Assembly: GCF_011405655.1 (NCBI RefSeq)
Contig: NZ_AP022829.1
Span: 2,775,001 to 2,839,000, forward strand
Origin: Adlercreutzia hattorii
Lineage (GTDB): Bacteria > Actinomycetota > Coriobacteriia > Coriobacteriales > Eggerthellaceae
Length of the DNA: 64,000 nucleotides
Direction of reading: 5' to 3'
In this document: piece by piece, positions 17,095 through 26,481 of the stretch
Layout: each line of letters starts with the position of its first letter
Numbering within the stretch: position 1 is the stretch's first letter
The notes under the pieces: model-generated
The model's database searches: none
Told to the model about the DNA's origin: nothing
What the model saw: only the letters and a program-made list of their open reading frames with translations
Position numbers and translations under genes: made by a program

Positions 17095-18497
17095 CTAGCC
17101 GATGACCGTTAACTGGTACTGGGCCTTCCCCGCTTCTTTCACCTGGTACAGCGTGCTGTCGGCCGCCGCGTAGAGCACCTCGAAGGGCATCGGCGGCGTC
17201 AAGCAGCAGGCCGCCCCACGCTGATGGTGGGCGCCGCGTGATAGGTCGGGTCGACGACCTCGTCGGTGGCCCGCTGGCCGGCGAAGGGCCCGCGAGCCAA
17301 ATGCTCGAGCACGCGCTCGGCGGCAGGACCGGTCGCCAAGCCCGGGGCAAAAATGAGGAACTCGTCGCCCCCAATGCGGGCCACGATGTCCTCCTTGCGC
17401 ATGACCTGGGACAAGAAGATCGCCAGCTTTTTCAGGACGTAATCGCCCTCGGGATGCCCGTAAGTGTCGTTCACGGCCTTAAAGTCGTCCACGTCGACGA
17501 CGATGAGCGTGCAAGGGCGGTTCTCGGTACGCAGCGCGGTCTCGATACGGTCGAGGGCGGCGGCGCGGTTGTAGAGCCCCGTGAGGCTGTCGCGCTCGGC
17601 CTTGCGTCGGAACTGGCTCTCGCGCATGGCCGCCTCGCTCGTGTCCAGCAGCCGGCCGACATGGCGCACCGGACCGCCTTCCTCGTCGTAGAGGACCACC
17701 GATTGGTAGCGGTACCACACCGGCTCCCCGTCGGCACCGGGCGCCGAGGTTTCAAAATCGACGAGTGAGTTCTCGCCGATCTGTGTCATGAGCGGCGTCA
17801 GGTCGTGGGAAGTAATAGCCAGCTCGCACGGCTTTTGGCAGCGGCGGTTCACCACGAAATCCTCTTGCTGGGGCGCGCGACCGAAGCGACCCTCGAAATC
17901 GCCGTACACGTGGGCTTTGCCCGTGCCGCACTCGATATCGAAGAGCACGTCGTTGGAGAGCGCCGTGAGAATTTCCAGCCGCTCGTTCGCCCGACGCAGC
18001 TCTTCCTTCTCGCGCACGCGCTCGGTGGCGTCCATGATCGTTGCGTAGAACCAGCGGGTGCCGGAGGCGTCTTCCACCAAATGCCCCCAGTCGTCCACCC
18101 AGCGCACCTCGCCATCGGCGCGGATGATGCGGTAGCGCACGTAGTCGCTGTCGCTGCGCTCCATCTGCTCGCTGATGGACGCGCTGACCCATTCCCAATC
18201 GTCGGGATGCACGATGCCCTTGAACGTATTGCCCGTAAGCGCGCGGAACTGCTCGGCATCCGAGCACCCGAACAGGCGCACGAGCCCCGAGCTCACCCGG
18301 TCGATCGCGCCGGCCTCCTCGGCCTTGTAACGGAGCATGCCGCCAGGGAACTTGTCGAGAAATTCTTGCGGAAGCTCTACGGGAGCCACCGTCGCCTTGG
18401 CCGTCGGCGCGCAGGCCGGCTCCGCCGGAGCCGTCGCAGCGGTCGCGGGTTTTTCACGTTCGTCCGTCTTGTGAAAGAGGCGGCTCAAAGACACCAT
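17095..18497 (-). pseudogene. PAS-GGDEF diguanylate cyclase with a one-base frameshift
   Basis: Starts at ATG 18497 (AAGGAAAGG). A PAS domain covers about residues 50-160 (GIVHPDDWEWV), then a second PAS-like region, then a GGDEF domain (DSLTGLYNRAAALDRIE; active site IGGDEF intact). The open frame ends at 17199 after ISVGRPAA. In another frame it continues MPFEVLYAAADSTLYQVKEA and stops at 17095, the normal end of a GGDEF domain. Adding one G in the G-run at 17214-17217 restores it. Either a real mutation or a sequencing error. If intact, it makes cyclic di-GMP. No membrane span is seen. Confidence 0.8.
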
Positions 18498-18716
18498 GAA
18501 ACCTTCCTTTTCCTCAACCTCTCATAGGCCCGAAGCGGCAACGAGACACGCTGCCATCCTCGTGAGGTAAGTTCCTATGATAGCACTCTGCCCTTTCGCC
18601 GCTCCTGCAAAATCGGATGGAAGATATGCAGTTTTGTCAACAATTTTCCAGACTGAACGGCCGAAGCAAAACGGCCATCCACCACGGAATATGCTTTATC
18701 GCTTTGAAACAGGAGC

Positions 18717-20207
18717 TCAGCTTACTGTTATGCGCTTCAGGAACTGCTCGTAGTCGGCTTCGTTCTGATCGGCGTAGCTCTGCGCGAACGACACCATGGA
18801 CGCATCGAACTTGTCCGACGTTCCCAGGTAGGAGGCCATGGCCACACGCTCGCCCGTGCGGGCGTGGGCGCGGGCGAGCGTCCAGGCGCACAACTGGCCG
18901 TAAATCTCCAGCTCATCGGCGCTGACATGGTCCAAGTCGACTGACATCTTCCAATTCCACAACTGACGCACGTAGTAGTCGCGCCGGCGGCCATGCTCGT
19001 CCCGGGCATGGGTCCAACCGAGCAGCACTCCGCTGGTTGTCTGCATGAGGCGCTGCCCCGCCACGACGCGCTCGCCATGGGAAAGGCAGGGGCTTCGGCC
19101 GCAGAACCGCTCGAGCACCGATGCGTTCGCCTCCTTTATCTGGAGCACCAGCGGGTCGGCCATCTGATTGCCCGAGAACGCCGCTACCCAGCAGCGGGTG
19201 CCCACGCTGCCCACACCCACCACCTTCTGCGCCGCACCGATGAACCGGTAGTTCTTCAGCAGCTCCTGGTAGGGCGGCCTCACCGTCGCGCGATAGTCAT
19301 CGAGCATACGCACCAGGCTGCGTCGGACGCGCCGCTGGTTGTCCAGGGAGAGAAAATGGCTGAGGGGCACGATGTCCGGCGGGTCGTAGACCATCTGCGG
19401 CTCGCCGTCTTCCATGTGCACCAGTTTCTCGAAGGCTCGCTCGTTGGTCTTGGAGAATGCCCGCTCCAAATCGTCGGCCACCTGGCGCCGATCGGCCTTG
19501 GACACCTTGTCGGCAAGTCCCTGAAGTACCTCGGCCACATCGAGGTAGGCCCGCCACACATCGAAGGATCCCTGCGTGGCGAAGAACGCCAGGGACTCCC
19601 GGTAGCTCTGGGCCGCCAGACGCACGGCCTCGCGGCACCATTTGTCACCGAAGCCGCGCGTGCGCCCGCAAATGGCGACGCTGGCCACCAAGCGCTCCAC
19701 GTCCCATTCCCAATGGCCGCGGGCGGTTTCGTCGAAATCGTTCAAGTCGAACACGAGGTGCGATTCCGGGGAGCGGTAGCCGCCGAAGTTCGCGATGTGC
19801 GCGTCGCCACACGCCTGCACCAAAAGCCCCGTGGTGGGCAGCGTGGACAAATCAGCGGCCATGGGAAGGGCCGCGCCGCGAAAGAAGGCGAACGGCGAGG
19901 CCGCCATGCGGCGGTGCCGCTCAGGCACCAGGAAGGACAGGCGATCGGCATCCTGCTGGAAGATGAGGTCGACCGCCTCGCTGCGGCCTGGACGTACCTC
20001 CCATTTTCCCAGATCGCTGCGAGGCAGCTTTTGTCGACAGGCCTGCCCCTTTTGCTGGGACGCCTCGTATTCAGGCCCTCGAACGGGCGCTTCCCGGGTC
20101 TTCACCTGGCGGCTCGCCACCTTGTGCACGAGCGAGGAGCCCGTCGCGCGGCTCGCCAGCCCTTGCCCGGTTAGCGATTTGTGGAGCGCCTCTGCCTTTT
20201 TGCCCAT
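18717..20207 (-). CDS. DUF2252 family protein
   Basis: 496 residues. The family core is clear: FAFFRGAALPMAADLS, ACGDAHIANFGGYRSPE, FDLNDFDET and LTWARAHA-like LARAHARTG. The fold is probably related to protein and aminoglycoside kinases (family knowledge), but no activity is established. The start ATG overlaps the stop of the thioredoxin gene by one base (ATGA), so the two are translationally coupled. Confidence 0.88.
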   Translation of the reverse strand: MGKKAEALHKSLTGQGLASRATGSSLVHKVASRQVKTREAPVRGPEYEASQQKGQACRQKLPRSDLGKWEVRPGRSEAVDLIFQQDADRLSFLVPERHRRMAASPFAFFRGAALPMAADLSTLPTTGLLVQACGDAHIANFGGYRSPESHLVFDLNDFDETARGHWEWDVERLVASVAICGRTRGFGDKWCREAVRLAAQSYRESLAFFATQGSFDVWRAYLDVAEVLQGLADKVSKADRRQVADDLERAFSKTNERAFEKLVHMEDGEPQMVYDPPDIVPLSHFLSLDNQRRVRRSLVRMLDDYRATVRPPYQELLKNYRFIGAAQKVVGVGSVGTRCWVAAFSGNQMADPLVLQIKEANASVLERFCGRSPCLSHGERVVAGQRLMQTTSGVLLGWTHARDEHGRRRDYYVRQLWNWKMSVDLDHVSADELEIYGQLCAWTLARAHARTGERVAMASYLGTSDKFDASMVSFAQSYADQNEADYEQFLKRITVS

Positions 20208-20536
20208 CAGGCTCCTCTCCCTTCGCGCCCGCTCTCAACCAATAGCTCCTCGATGCGCTGGGCGGGCACCGCGCCGACGATGTCGTCCACGGGCACGCCG
20301 CCGCGAAAGAGCACGAGGGTGGGCACGCTCACCACCTTGAAGGCCCAGGCTATGTCGGGATAGTCCGCCGCGTTCAACTTCGCAAAGCGCACCTCAGGAT
20401 GCCGCGCGGCCGCTGCTTCCAGCACCGACTCCATGGCTCGGCACGGACCGCAGCCCGGACTCCAGAAATCAACGAGCACCATCCCTTCCGCATTGGTCAC
20501 CTGCGCATCGAAATTCTCTTTCGTCAGTTCCACCAT
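20207..20536 (-). CDS. trxA: Thioredoxin
   Basis: 109 residues from ATG 20536 (AAGGAG upstream). Thioredoxin fold with active site SPGCGPCRAME (usual form WCGPC; here Gly replaces Trp before the first Cys) and the cis-Pro segment VVSVPTLVLF. A cytoplasmic disulfide reductase. First gene of a two-gene unit with DUF2252. Confidence 0.92.
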   Translation of the reverse strand: MVELTKENFDAQVTNAEGMVLVDFWSPGCGPCRAMESVLEAAAARHPEVRFAKLNAADYPDIAWAFKVVSVPTLVLFRGGVPVDDIVGAVPAQRIEELLVESGREGRGA

Positions 20537-20621
20537 GCCGCGCTCCTTCCCCGCTTTGCACTGAGCCCAGTATAGCGAGCGAGAACTCCATCGCTCGGAT
20601 CCTTCGCGCATCGTAGTCGGA

Positions 20622-20650
20622 TTGACAAGCATAAAATGCTCTCTTACACT
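20622..20650 (+). promoter_or_regulatory. Promoter with palindrome for the MFS exporter
   Basis: TTGACA (20622-20627), exactly 17 bases, TACACT (20645-20650). The spacer begins with the palindrome AGCAT-AAA-ATGCT (20628-20640), a likely repressor site. Transcription would begin after the ATG at 20636, which supports translation from 20687. Confidence 0.7.
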
Positions 20651-20686
20651 GGGCGACATTGGAATCGACCTAGGTTGGGTGTTTCG

Positions 20687-21943
20687 ATGGCGGAACTGCA
20701 CGACGCCACGTCTTTGAGTGCCGCCGGGCTGCCGCTGCCGAAGAATTGGCTCGCCATCATCGCGTTCATTTGGGCCGGGCAGGCCGCCTCTATGATAACG
20801 AGCTACGCTGCCGGCTATGCGGTGGTGTGGTATGTCACCGAGAGCACCGGCAGCGCGCTTATGCTGGCGGCCATGAACATCGCCGTCATGCTGCCCGTGG
20901 GGCTCATCTCGCCCTTCGGCGGCATCGTGGCCGACAAGCACAACCGCAAGCTCATCATGATTGCGGCCGACGGCGCTGTGGGCGTTATCTCGCTGGTGGC
21001 GGGCGTGTTCATTTTGGCCGGCGACGTGTCCATCCCCTTGCTGCTCGCCGTGTGCATCGCGCGCGCCGTGGGCCAGGCCTTCCACAGTCCGGCCATGATG
21101 GCGGCCATGCCCATGCTCGTGCCCGACAAGCATCTGTTGCGCATCAACACCTTGGATCAGCTTTTGGGCTCGGTGGCCTCCATCGGAGCGCCGGCCTTCG
21201 GCATCTTCTTGTACACCACCCTCGGCTTCTCCTCGGTGATGTTCCTCGATTTCGCCGGAGCCTGCGTGGCCATCCTCGGCCTGGCCCTGGCGAAGATTCC
21301 CACGGTGGTGGATGCGACGGCCGAAGGTCAGCACGTACTGGCGAACCTGCGCGATGGCTGGCGCGCCATTGCGAAGACGCGCGGGCTCGTGCTGTTGATC
21401 GGCGGCGTCACCGTCGGCATGATGATCTTCGGGCCGCTGTCGGCGGTGTTCCCGCTCATGACCTATCAGCATTTCGGCGGCGACGGCTATGCGGCGTCTC
21501 TGGCCGAGGCGGCCTTCGGGGTGGGCATGCTCGTGGGTTCGGGCGTCCTCATCGCCTGGGGCGGCGGCAAGCGCCTGGCGGGGCTCATCGCCGTGGCGGC
21601 CGTCATCGTGGGCGCGGCCACGGCAGCCTGCGGGTTTTTGCCGCCCGACGCCTTCCCAGCCTTCATCGTTCTCGTCGCCGTCATGGCCGTAGCCTGCGCC
21701 TGGTTCAACGGCCCCACCATGACGCTCACCCAGCGCAACGTGCCCGACGATAAGATGGGCCGCGCCATGGGCCTGCTCACCGCCGCCATGGGGCTCGCCA
21801 CTCCGATCGGCATCGCGATCGGCGGCGTGGCCGCCGAGGCCATGGGCGTCGCTCCCTTCTTCATCGTAGACGGCCTCGCCTGCCTGGCCCTCGGCCTCGT
21901 GCTGTACCTCCCCAAATCCGTGCGCGCATTGGATGAAGGATAG
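20687..21943 (+). CDS. MFS transporter, MFS_3 (enterobactin-exporter-like) type
   Basis: 418 residues, about 12 spans. Motif GGIVADKHNRKLIMIAADG follows span 2 as in the MFS A motif, and AVGQAFHSPAMMAAMPMLVP fits the MFS_3 efflux family (macrolide or siderophore exporters). The start at ATG 20687 is chosen because the earlier ATG lies upstream of the expected transcript start. The substrate is unknown; a dedicated repressor is suggested by the palindrome in the promoter. Confidence 0.85.
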   Translation: MAELHDATSLSAAGLPLPKNWLAIIAFIWAGQAASMITSYAAGYAVVWYVTESTGSALMLAAMNIAVMLPVGLISPFGGIVADKHNRKLIMIAADGAVGVISLVAGVFILAGDVSIPLLLAVCIARAVGQAFHSPAMMAAMPMLVPDKHLLRINTLDQLLGSVASIGAPAFGIFLYTTLGFSSVMFLDFAGACVAILGLALAKIPTVVDATAEGQHVLANLRDGWRAIAKTRGLVLLIGGVTVGMMIFGPLSAVFPLMTYQHFGGDGYAASLAEAAFGVGMLVGSGVLIAWGGGKRLAGLIAVAAVIVGAATAACGFLPPDAFPAFIVLVAVMAVACAWFNGPTMTLTQRNVPDDKMGRAMGLLTAAMGLATPIGIAIGGVAAEAMGVAPFFIVDGLACLALGLVLYLPKSVRALDEG

Positions 21944-21991
21944 CGACGAGGCGAGACTCCTACCTTGCTTTTTCGCGGAAGCAAGAGGGGG

Positions 21992-22133
21992 ATGCCACTT
22001 CGACCCCGAAATGGCAAGCCTCGGATTTTCCCCTCTGCCATAACTGCCCTCAACTGGCATTTTTCTGCCACTTGAAGGCAGTTATGGCAGAGAGCCTCAG
22101 CGCCCATCGGCCATTACGGGGTCGAACTGGCAT
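21992..22133. repeat. Nested inverted-repeat element E4
   Basis: Outer 24-base arms 21992-22015 and 22110-22133 (22 of 24 pair; TTCGACCCCG and CGGGGTCGAA). Inside them a near-perfect 60-base hairpin, 22033-22092, has 16-base perfect ends (CTCTGCCATAACTGCC). It lies between convergent genes and fills most of that gap. Confidence 0.8.
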
Positions 22134-22235
22134 TTGTCGAAGGATTTCCGAAATCCGCGCAATTGTTGCACTCACTGAGTGCACATTCTGACCCAATACT
22201 GCACTCATTGAGTGCATTTCCGGCCTCCGAACACG

Positions 22236-24452
22236 CTACTCCCCCAGGCTCATCTGCAGGACGTAGACGCGCTGGCGCAGTTCGTTGGCGACGGGCAGGG
22301 AGATTTCCCCGTGATCCTGCAAGTGGCGGATTTGGTCGAGCTCGATGGAAAGGGCGTCGGCGTCCACCTCGTCGGCGTAGCGGGCGGCCTCGGCGAACTG
22401 GCCGCCGAACAGGGGCTGCATGCCGTCGGGAAGGGCCTGGTGGTGGGTCAGCGTGATGTCGGGGCGATCCTGCTGTTTCACGTCCTGGCCGTGGTTGATG
22501 CGGTTCCACAGGGAGTTCAGCACCATGCGATGCTCCTCCAAAAGCAGCTGCGCGGCACCCTGGCGGCCGTCATGCTGGTCGACAACATCCTGCAGATAAT
22601 CGATGGCCGCATGCTCAAGTTCGATGGCAAACAGACAGGTGTCGTAGTAGACGCGCTCGTCCTGGTCGCTTTCCACCGCCGGCGGCTTCGTGCGCTGCCA
22701 CAGAAGTCGCGCTCGGCCGCGCAGAGTGGAAAACCGCGAGCCCACCTTCACGTCGGCACCATCGTAGCCCAGCGAGCGACGCACCTCGCGCAGCATGGCG
22801 TAGTAAGGAGCCTGCGTGCCGTTGTCGTAGCCACCTTTCTCATGAATGGCATCGGCGGCTTTCTCCTGCACCTCGCGCACCTGGGTCGCCAGAGCGCCGA
22901 TCTGCTGGCTGCACGTATCGTCCACCGACTCGCGCGCACGGGCCAGGCGCACCCAGTAGTGAGCGATGGTCAGGCGCAAAGCCGGATCGTACTGAGTGTT
23001 TTCGTCGGAGGCCAGCATGGCCTGCAACTCGCGCAAGGTGCCTTCCAAAACGCGGATGGCAGCGCGGGACAGTTCCTGCTCGTTGGAAGCTTCCGCCACA
23101 CGCGGCGAGAGCAGCGGCAGCAGGCCGTCGGCCAGGAGCAACGTGCACAGGATGACGCTCGCCGTGAGGAACACGATAAGATCGCGCTCGGGAAAGGACG
23201 TCGCGCCGTCGGGCATCGTGAGCGGCAACGTAAAGATGATAGAAAGGGTGACGGCGCCCTTCGGACCGCCCACGGTAAGCACCAGCGCGTTCTTCAGCAA
23301 GCTGCCGATGCGCTCGCGCCAATGGGGGCGGCGATGGCGCAGGTGCGGCGTGGGCGAAGGCTGGTTCGTCTCCACCGTTTCCACCTTCGACGCCTTCTTC
23401 CGCAGCGTGCGGCGCCGGCTGCGACGACGGCCGACGCGATAGACCTCCTCCATGACGAGCACCCACCCGAAGCGGCACCCCACGATAAGTGCCGTGACCA
23501 GGGCCACCACCCCCAAAAGAAACGGCAGCGAGAAGTGGTCGGCAATGGCCGGCGTGAAGGCCTGGGGCAGCTGCATACCCAGAAGAACGAACACCACCGA
23601 GTTGATGAGGAACACGATGATGCGCCAGAAGCTGCGGGACACCAGCTGGCGCTGGGCGATGGAGGCGGAGGTGAGGCGCTGGGAGCGATCGGCCATGATG
23701 AGGCCCGCGGCCACCACAGCCAGAATGCCAGAGGTGCCGAGCCATTCGGCGAACAGGTACACGAAGAACGGCGAGAATACCTCGTAGAGCACGTTGATGG
23801 TGGTGCTCTCGTAGCCGCCGCGCCGCAGGGCCCGCATGGAGTACAGCCCCACGACGCCCACGACCACGCCGGCAGCGATACCGCCGAGAAACAGGCGGCC
23901 GAACTCCTCAGCGGCATCGAGGGCCAAGAAAGCCCCGGTGAGGGCGGCGGCACTGGCGAATTGAAAGGCGACAACGCCGGACGCGTCGTTGATGAGCGAC
24001 TCGCCGGAGAGCAGCGTCGACTGACGCCTCTTCAGGCTGACCGACGACGCGAGTGCGCCCACAGCGGCGGCATCGGTGGGGGCCAGGGCGGCGGCGCAGG
24101 CGAAGGCGGCAGCCAACGGGATAGAGGGCACGAACCAGTTCAACACGAAGCCCACCACAAGCACCGTGAGCAGCACAAGCCCCACGGCCAGCGACAGAAT
24201 GGAGCCCTTGTTCTCCCACAGGTCGCGAGGGTTCGTCTCGCGAGCCTCGTTGAACAGAAGCGGGGCGATGAACAGCACGAGGAACAGCTCGGAGGAGATG
24301 CTCACGTCGCGGACAGCTGGAACGGCCAGGGCCACTACCGCGCCGACGGCGATCTGCACGAGCGGCAACGACAGCCGCGGCACAACTTGGCACAGCACCG
24401 CCGAGCCGATGACACAAGCCAGCACGATGAGCGCCAATTCCAAAACCGCCAC
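22236..24452 (-). CDS. Na+/H+ antiporter, CPA1 family
   Basis: 738 residues from GTG 24452 (AAGGAGG 6 bases before). The N-terminal 430 residues form the membrane exchanger, with APTDAAAVGAL and LLSGESLINDASGVV, the hallmark CPA1 motifs including the ion-binding ND pair. A basic cytosolic loop with NQPSPTPHLRHRRPHWRERI interrupts it before the last spans. About 250 C-terminal residues are a soluble helical tail (QALPDGMQPLFGGQFAEAAR), probably regulatory. It handles pH or sodium homeostasis. Single gene. Confidence 0.88.
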   Translation of the reverse strand: MAVLELALIVLACVIGSAVLCQVVPRLSLPLVQIAVGAVVALAVPAVRDVSISSELFLVLFIAPLLFNEARETNPRDLWENKGSILSLAVGLVLLTVLVVGFVLNWFVPSIPLAAAFACAAALAPTDAAAVGALASSVSLKRRQSTLLSGESLINDASGVVAFQFASAAALTGAFLALDAAEEFGRLFLGGIAAGVVVGVVGLYSMRALRRGGYESTTINVLYEVFSPFFVYLFAEWLGTSGILAVVAAGLIMADRSQRLTSASIAQRQLVSRSFWRIIVFLINSVVFVLLGMQLPQAFTPAIADHFSLPFLLGVVALVTALIVGCRFGWVLVMEEVYRVGRRRSRRRTLRKKASKVETVETNQPSPTPHLRHRRPHWRERIGSLLKNALVLTVGGPKGAVTLSIIFTLPLTMPDGATSFPERDLIVFLTASVILCTLLLADGLLPLLSPRVAEASNEQELSRAAIRVLEGTLRELQAMLASDENTQYDPALRLTIAHYWVRLARARESVDDTCSQQIGALATQVREVQEKAADAIHEKGGYDNGTQAPYYAMLREVRRSLGYDGADVKVGSRFSTLRGRARLLWQRTKPPAVESDQDERVYYDTCLFAIELEHAAIDYLQDVVDQHDGRQGAAQLLLEEHRMVLNSLWNRINHGQDVKQQDRPDITLTHHQALPDGMQPLFGGQFAEAARYADEVDADALSIELDQIRHLQDHGEISLPVANELRQRVYVLQMSLGE

Positions 24453-24675
24453 GCGCGCCTCCTTCCCCTCGCCGATGCGGGCGATGCGTTGCTCTCCCGC
24501 TTGCTCGCGTTTTCCTTATTGACGCTTGACGCCCTCCATTATGCCGAGCAGAGACGCGCTGCCCCACCGTCACGTCGCACCCGTCACGGCCCCGTCACGG
24601 CCCCGTCAAATCTGCCCTTGGGGAAGAGTCCGGACGCGCCATTCGGGAAGAAGCGCCTAGCTGCTTTTCGTGCGC

Positions 24676-24681
24676 TATAAT
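24676..24681 (+). promoter_or_regulatory. -10 element of the GMP synthase gene
   Basis: TATAAT, 41 bases before the ATG; no good -35 is seen. Confidence 0.4.
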
Positions 24682-24722
24682 TTCGCCATCGGAAAAGCCG
24701 CACTGAAACCGAGGAGGTCTCA

Positions 24723-25703
24723 ATGGACGAAAACGTTCGCCCCGACGACATGGATCGCATCACCACCCCCGAGCTGGCCCAGGCGTTCATCAACGAGCAG
24801 GTCGCTGCCATTCGCGAGCAGGTGGGCGACAAAAAGGTGCTGCTGGCGCTGTCCGGCGGCGTGGACTCCTCGGTGGTCGCTGCACTGCTCATCCGCGCCA
24901 TCGGGAAGAACCTCGTGTGCGTGCACGTGAACCACGGGCTCATGCGCAAGGGCGAGTCCGAGCAGGTCATCGACGTGTTCCAGAACCAGATGGACGCGAA
25001 CTTGGTGTATGTGGACGCCACGGACCGCTTCCTGGATCTGCTGGCCGGAGTGGACGAGCCCGAGGCCAAGCGCAAGATCATCGGCGGCGAGTTCATCCGC
25101 GTGTTCGAAGAGGAGGCCCGCAAGGTGGGCGACGAGGTTGATTTCCTCGCCCAGGGCACCATCTACCCCGACATTCTGGAATCGAAGGACGGCGTGAAGG
25201 CCCACCACAACGTCGGCGGCCTGCCGGAGGATTTGCAATTCGACCTGGTGGAGCCCGTGAAGCTGCTGTACAAGGACGAGGTGCGCGTCGTCGGCCGCGA
25301 GCTGGGACTGCCCGAGAACATGGTCGAGCGCCAGCCCTTCCCGGGCCCGGGCTTGGGCGTGCGCTGCCTGGGCGCCATCACCCGCGATCGCCTGGAAGCC
25401 CTGCGCGAGGCCGACGCCATCGTCCGCGAGGAAATGGAAGCGGCGAACGTGGGCGCCTGGCAGTACTTCGCCGTGGTGCCCGACATGCGCGCCACCGGCG
25501 TGCGCGACGGAGTGCGCGCCTACGAGTGGCCGGCCATCATCCGCGCTATCAACACCGTGGACGTCATGACCGCCGAGGTACCCGAGCTGGATTGGGCGCT
25601 CTTGAAGCGCATGACCGACCGCATCACCCACGAAGTCCCCGGCATCTGCCGCGTCTGCTACGACCTCACGCCCAAACCCGTGGGCACGGTCGAGTGGGAG
25701 TAA
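24723..25703 (+). CDS. guaAB: GMP synthase ATP-pyrophosphatase subunit (stand-alone)
   Basis: 326 residues, start after GAGGAGG. ATP-PPase motif [14 protein letters not shown] near residue 42, then [11 protein letters not shown], then dimerisation domain [14 protein letters not shown] and ending KPVGTVEWE. It converts XMP to GMP using ammonia. The N-terminal glutamine amidotransferase domain (about 200 residues) of ordinary bacterial GuaA is absent. The protein resembles the two-subunit archaeal type and needs a separate amidotransferase subunit or free ammonia. No amidotransferase gene is in the window. Confidence 0.88.
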   Translation: MDENVRPDDMDRITTPELAQAFINEQVAAIREQVGDKKVLLALSGGVDSSVVAALLIRAIGKNLVCVHVNHGLMRKGESEQVIDVFQNQMDANLVYVDATDRFLDLLAGVDEPEAKRKIIGGEFIRVFEEEARKVGDEVDFLAQGTIYPDILESKDGVKAHHNVGGLPEDLQFDLVEPVKLLYKDEVRVVGRELGLPENMVERQPFPGPGLGVRCLGAITRDRLEALREADAIVREEMEAANVGAWQYFAVVPDMRATGVRDGVRAYEWPAIIRAINTVDVMTAEVPELDWALLKRMTDRITHEVPGICRVCYDLTPKPVGTVEWE

Positions 25704-25740
25704 AACTCCGCGCCAGCGCACGATTAGACCAGCAAAACCC

Positions 25741-25774
25741 GAAGCGCTCCTCGGCACCTGCCAGGGAGCGCTTC
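25741..25774 (+). terminator. Terminator after the GMP synthase gene
   Basis: GAAGCGCTCC (25741-25750) pairs perfectly with GGAGCGCTTC (25765-25774), then TTGCAT. 38 bases past the stop. Confidence 0.6.
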
Positions 25775-25861
25775 TTGCATCCCGAGGGTCTCATAGTCTT
25801 CTAGGCAAAAGAAGACCCACCAGCAGATCCCCACGAGAGGCCGGCGGGTTTACTGTGGCGA

Positions 25862-26017
25862 ATGCATCACCGGCACTTGAAGTTTAGCGAGGACGTCGAC
25901 GGAGCGGATTTGCTGATTGTCGCAGGAGACGCATCGCCGTATCTTTCGAAGATGTTAGAGAGCCGTAAGGCGAATCGATGGCGACTGCAGCGTCGAGGTG
26001 GCATCATCGTCCCATAG
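25862..26017 (+). CDS. Possible small protein or gene remnant, 51 residues
   Basis: Open frame from ATG 25862 to TAG 26017, with segment DGADLLIVAGDASPYLSKML and a basic tail. It ends 18 bases before the YxeA-like gene. No good ribosome site is present. The hydrophobic-acidic alternation looks protein-like, but I do not recognise it. The rest of the gap 25704-26035 holds only the terminator. Confidence 0.25.
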   Translation: MHHRHLKFSEDVDGADLLIVAGDASPYLSKMLESRKANRWRLQRRGGIIVP

Positions 26018-26035
26018 ATCAGAAAGGAGCGACCC

Positions 26036-26407
26036 ATGGGCAAGGGAAAAACGATGGCGATCACTGCAGTTGCCACGTGCGGTTTGGCGGCAGCCCTTAT
26101 TCTTGCTGCTTCAATGACGAATCTATTCTTAGCTGGCGACTATTACGTAAAGATCGACAATGCCCATATTTCCGAGAACGAGTCGAGCGGCGGGGTCATC
26201 AACCTCGGATCGAGCGAGCCGTACCTATATAAGCTTGAGGCGGTCAACGCGGCGGGTGATAAGACCGAGATTGAATTCGGCGCCTCTCGGGAACTGCACC
26301 AGAACGCCTTCTTGAAGCTGGATCTTCAACCGATTCGCGGGGTCGTCAGGTGGTCGGAAATCTCAGAAGATTCGCTTCCGCCCAAGGTTGCAGAAGCCCT
26401 TGATTAG
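26036..26407 (+). CDS. YxeA/DUF1093 family secreted or membrane-anchored protein
   Basis: 123 residues from ATG 26036 (AAAGGAG). One N-terminal hydrophobic segment (about 8-30) acts as signal or anchor. Then come DYYVKIDNA, PYLYKLEAVNAAGDKTEIEF and a C-terminal GVVRWSEISEDSLPPKV, the YxeA pattern. Function is unknown; family members are exported proteins of Gram-positive bacteria. Confidence 0.75.
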   Translation: MGKGKTMAITAVATCGLAAALILAASMTNLFLAGDYYVKIDNAHISENESSGGVINLGSSEPYLYKLEAVNAAGDKTEIEFGASRELHQNAFLKLDLQPIRGVVRWSEISEDSLPPKVAEALD

Positions 26408-26481
26408 GTAGCGCAAAGCGGCATCTGCAGAATTAAGCAATCACACTGAATCTATGCCGATACATCAGTGTAATTGGCGGC

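Noticed and set aside
20537-22060. Minus-strand open frame extending the thioredoxin gene far upstream
   Set aside because: Thioredoxin has its own ATG and ribosome site at 20536; the rest is antisense to the MFS gene.
22212-24680. Long open frame (over 800 codons) on the plus strand
   Set aside because: It is antisense to the CPA1 antiporter, rich in His/Arg/Gln with no domain or ribosome site; an effect of GC-rich codon use.
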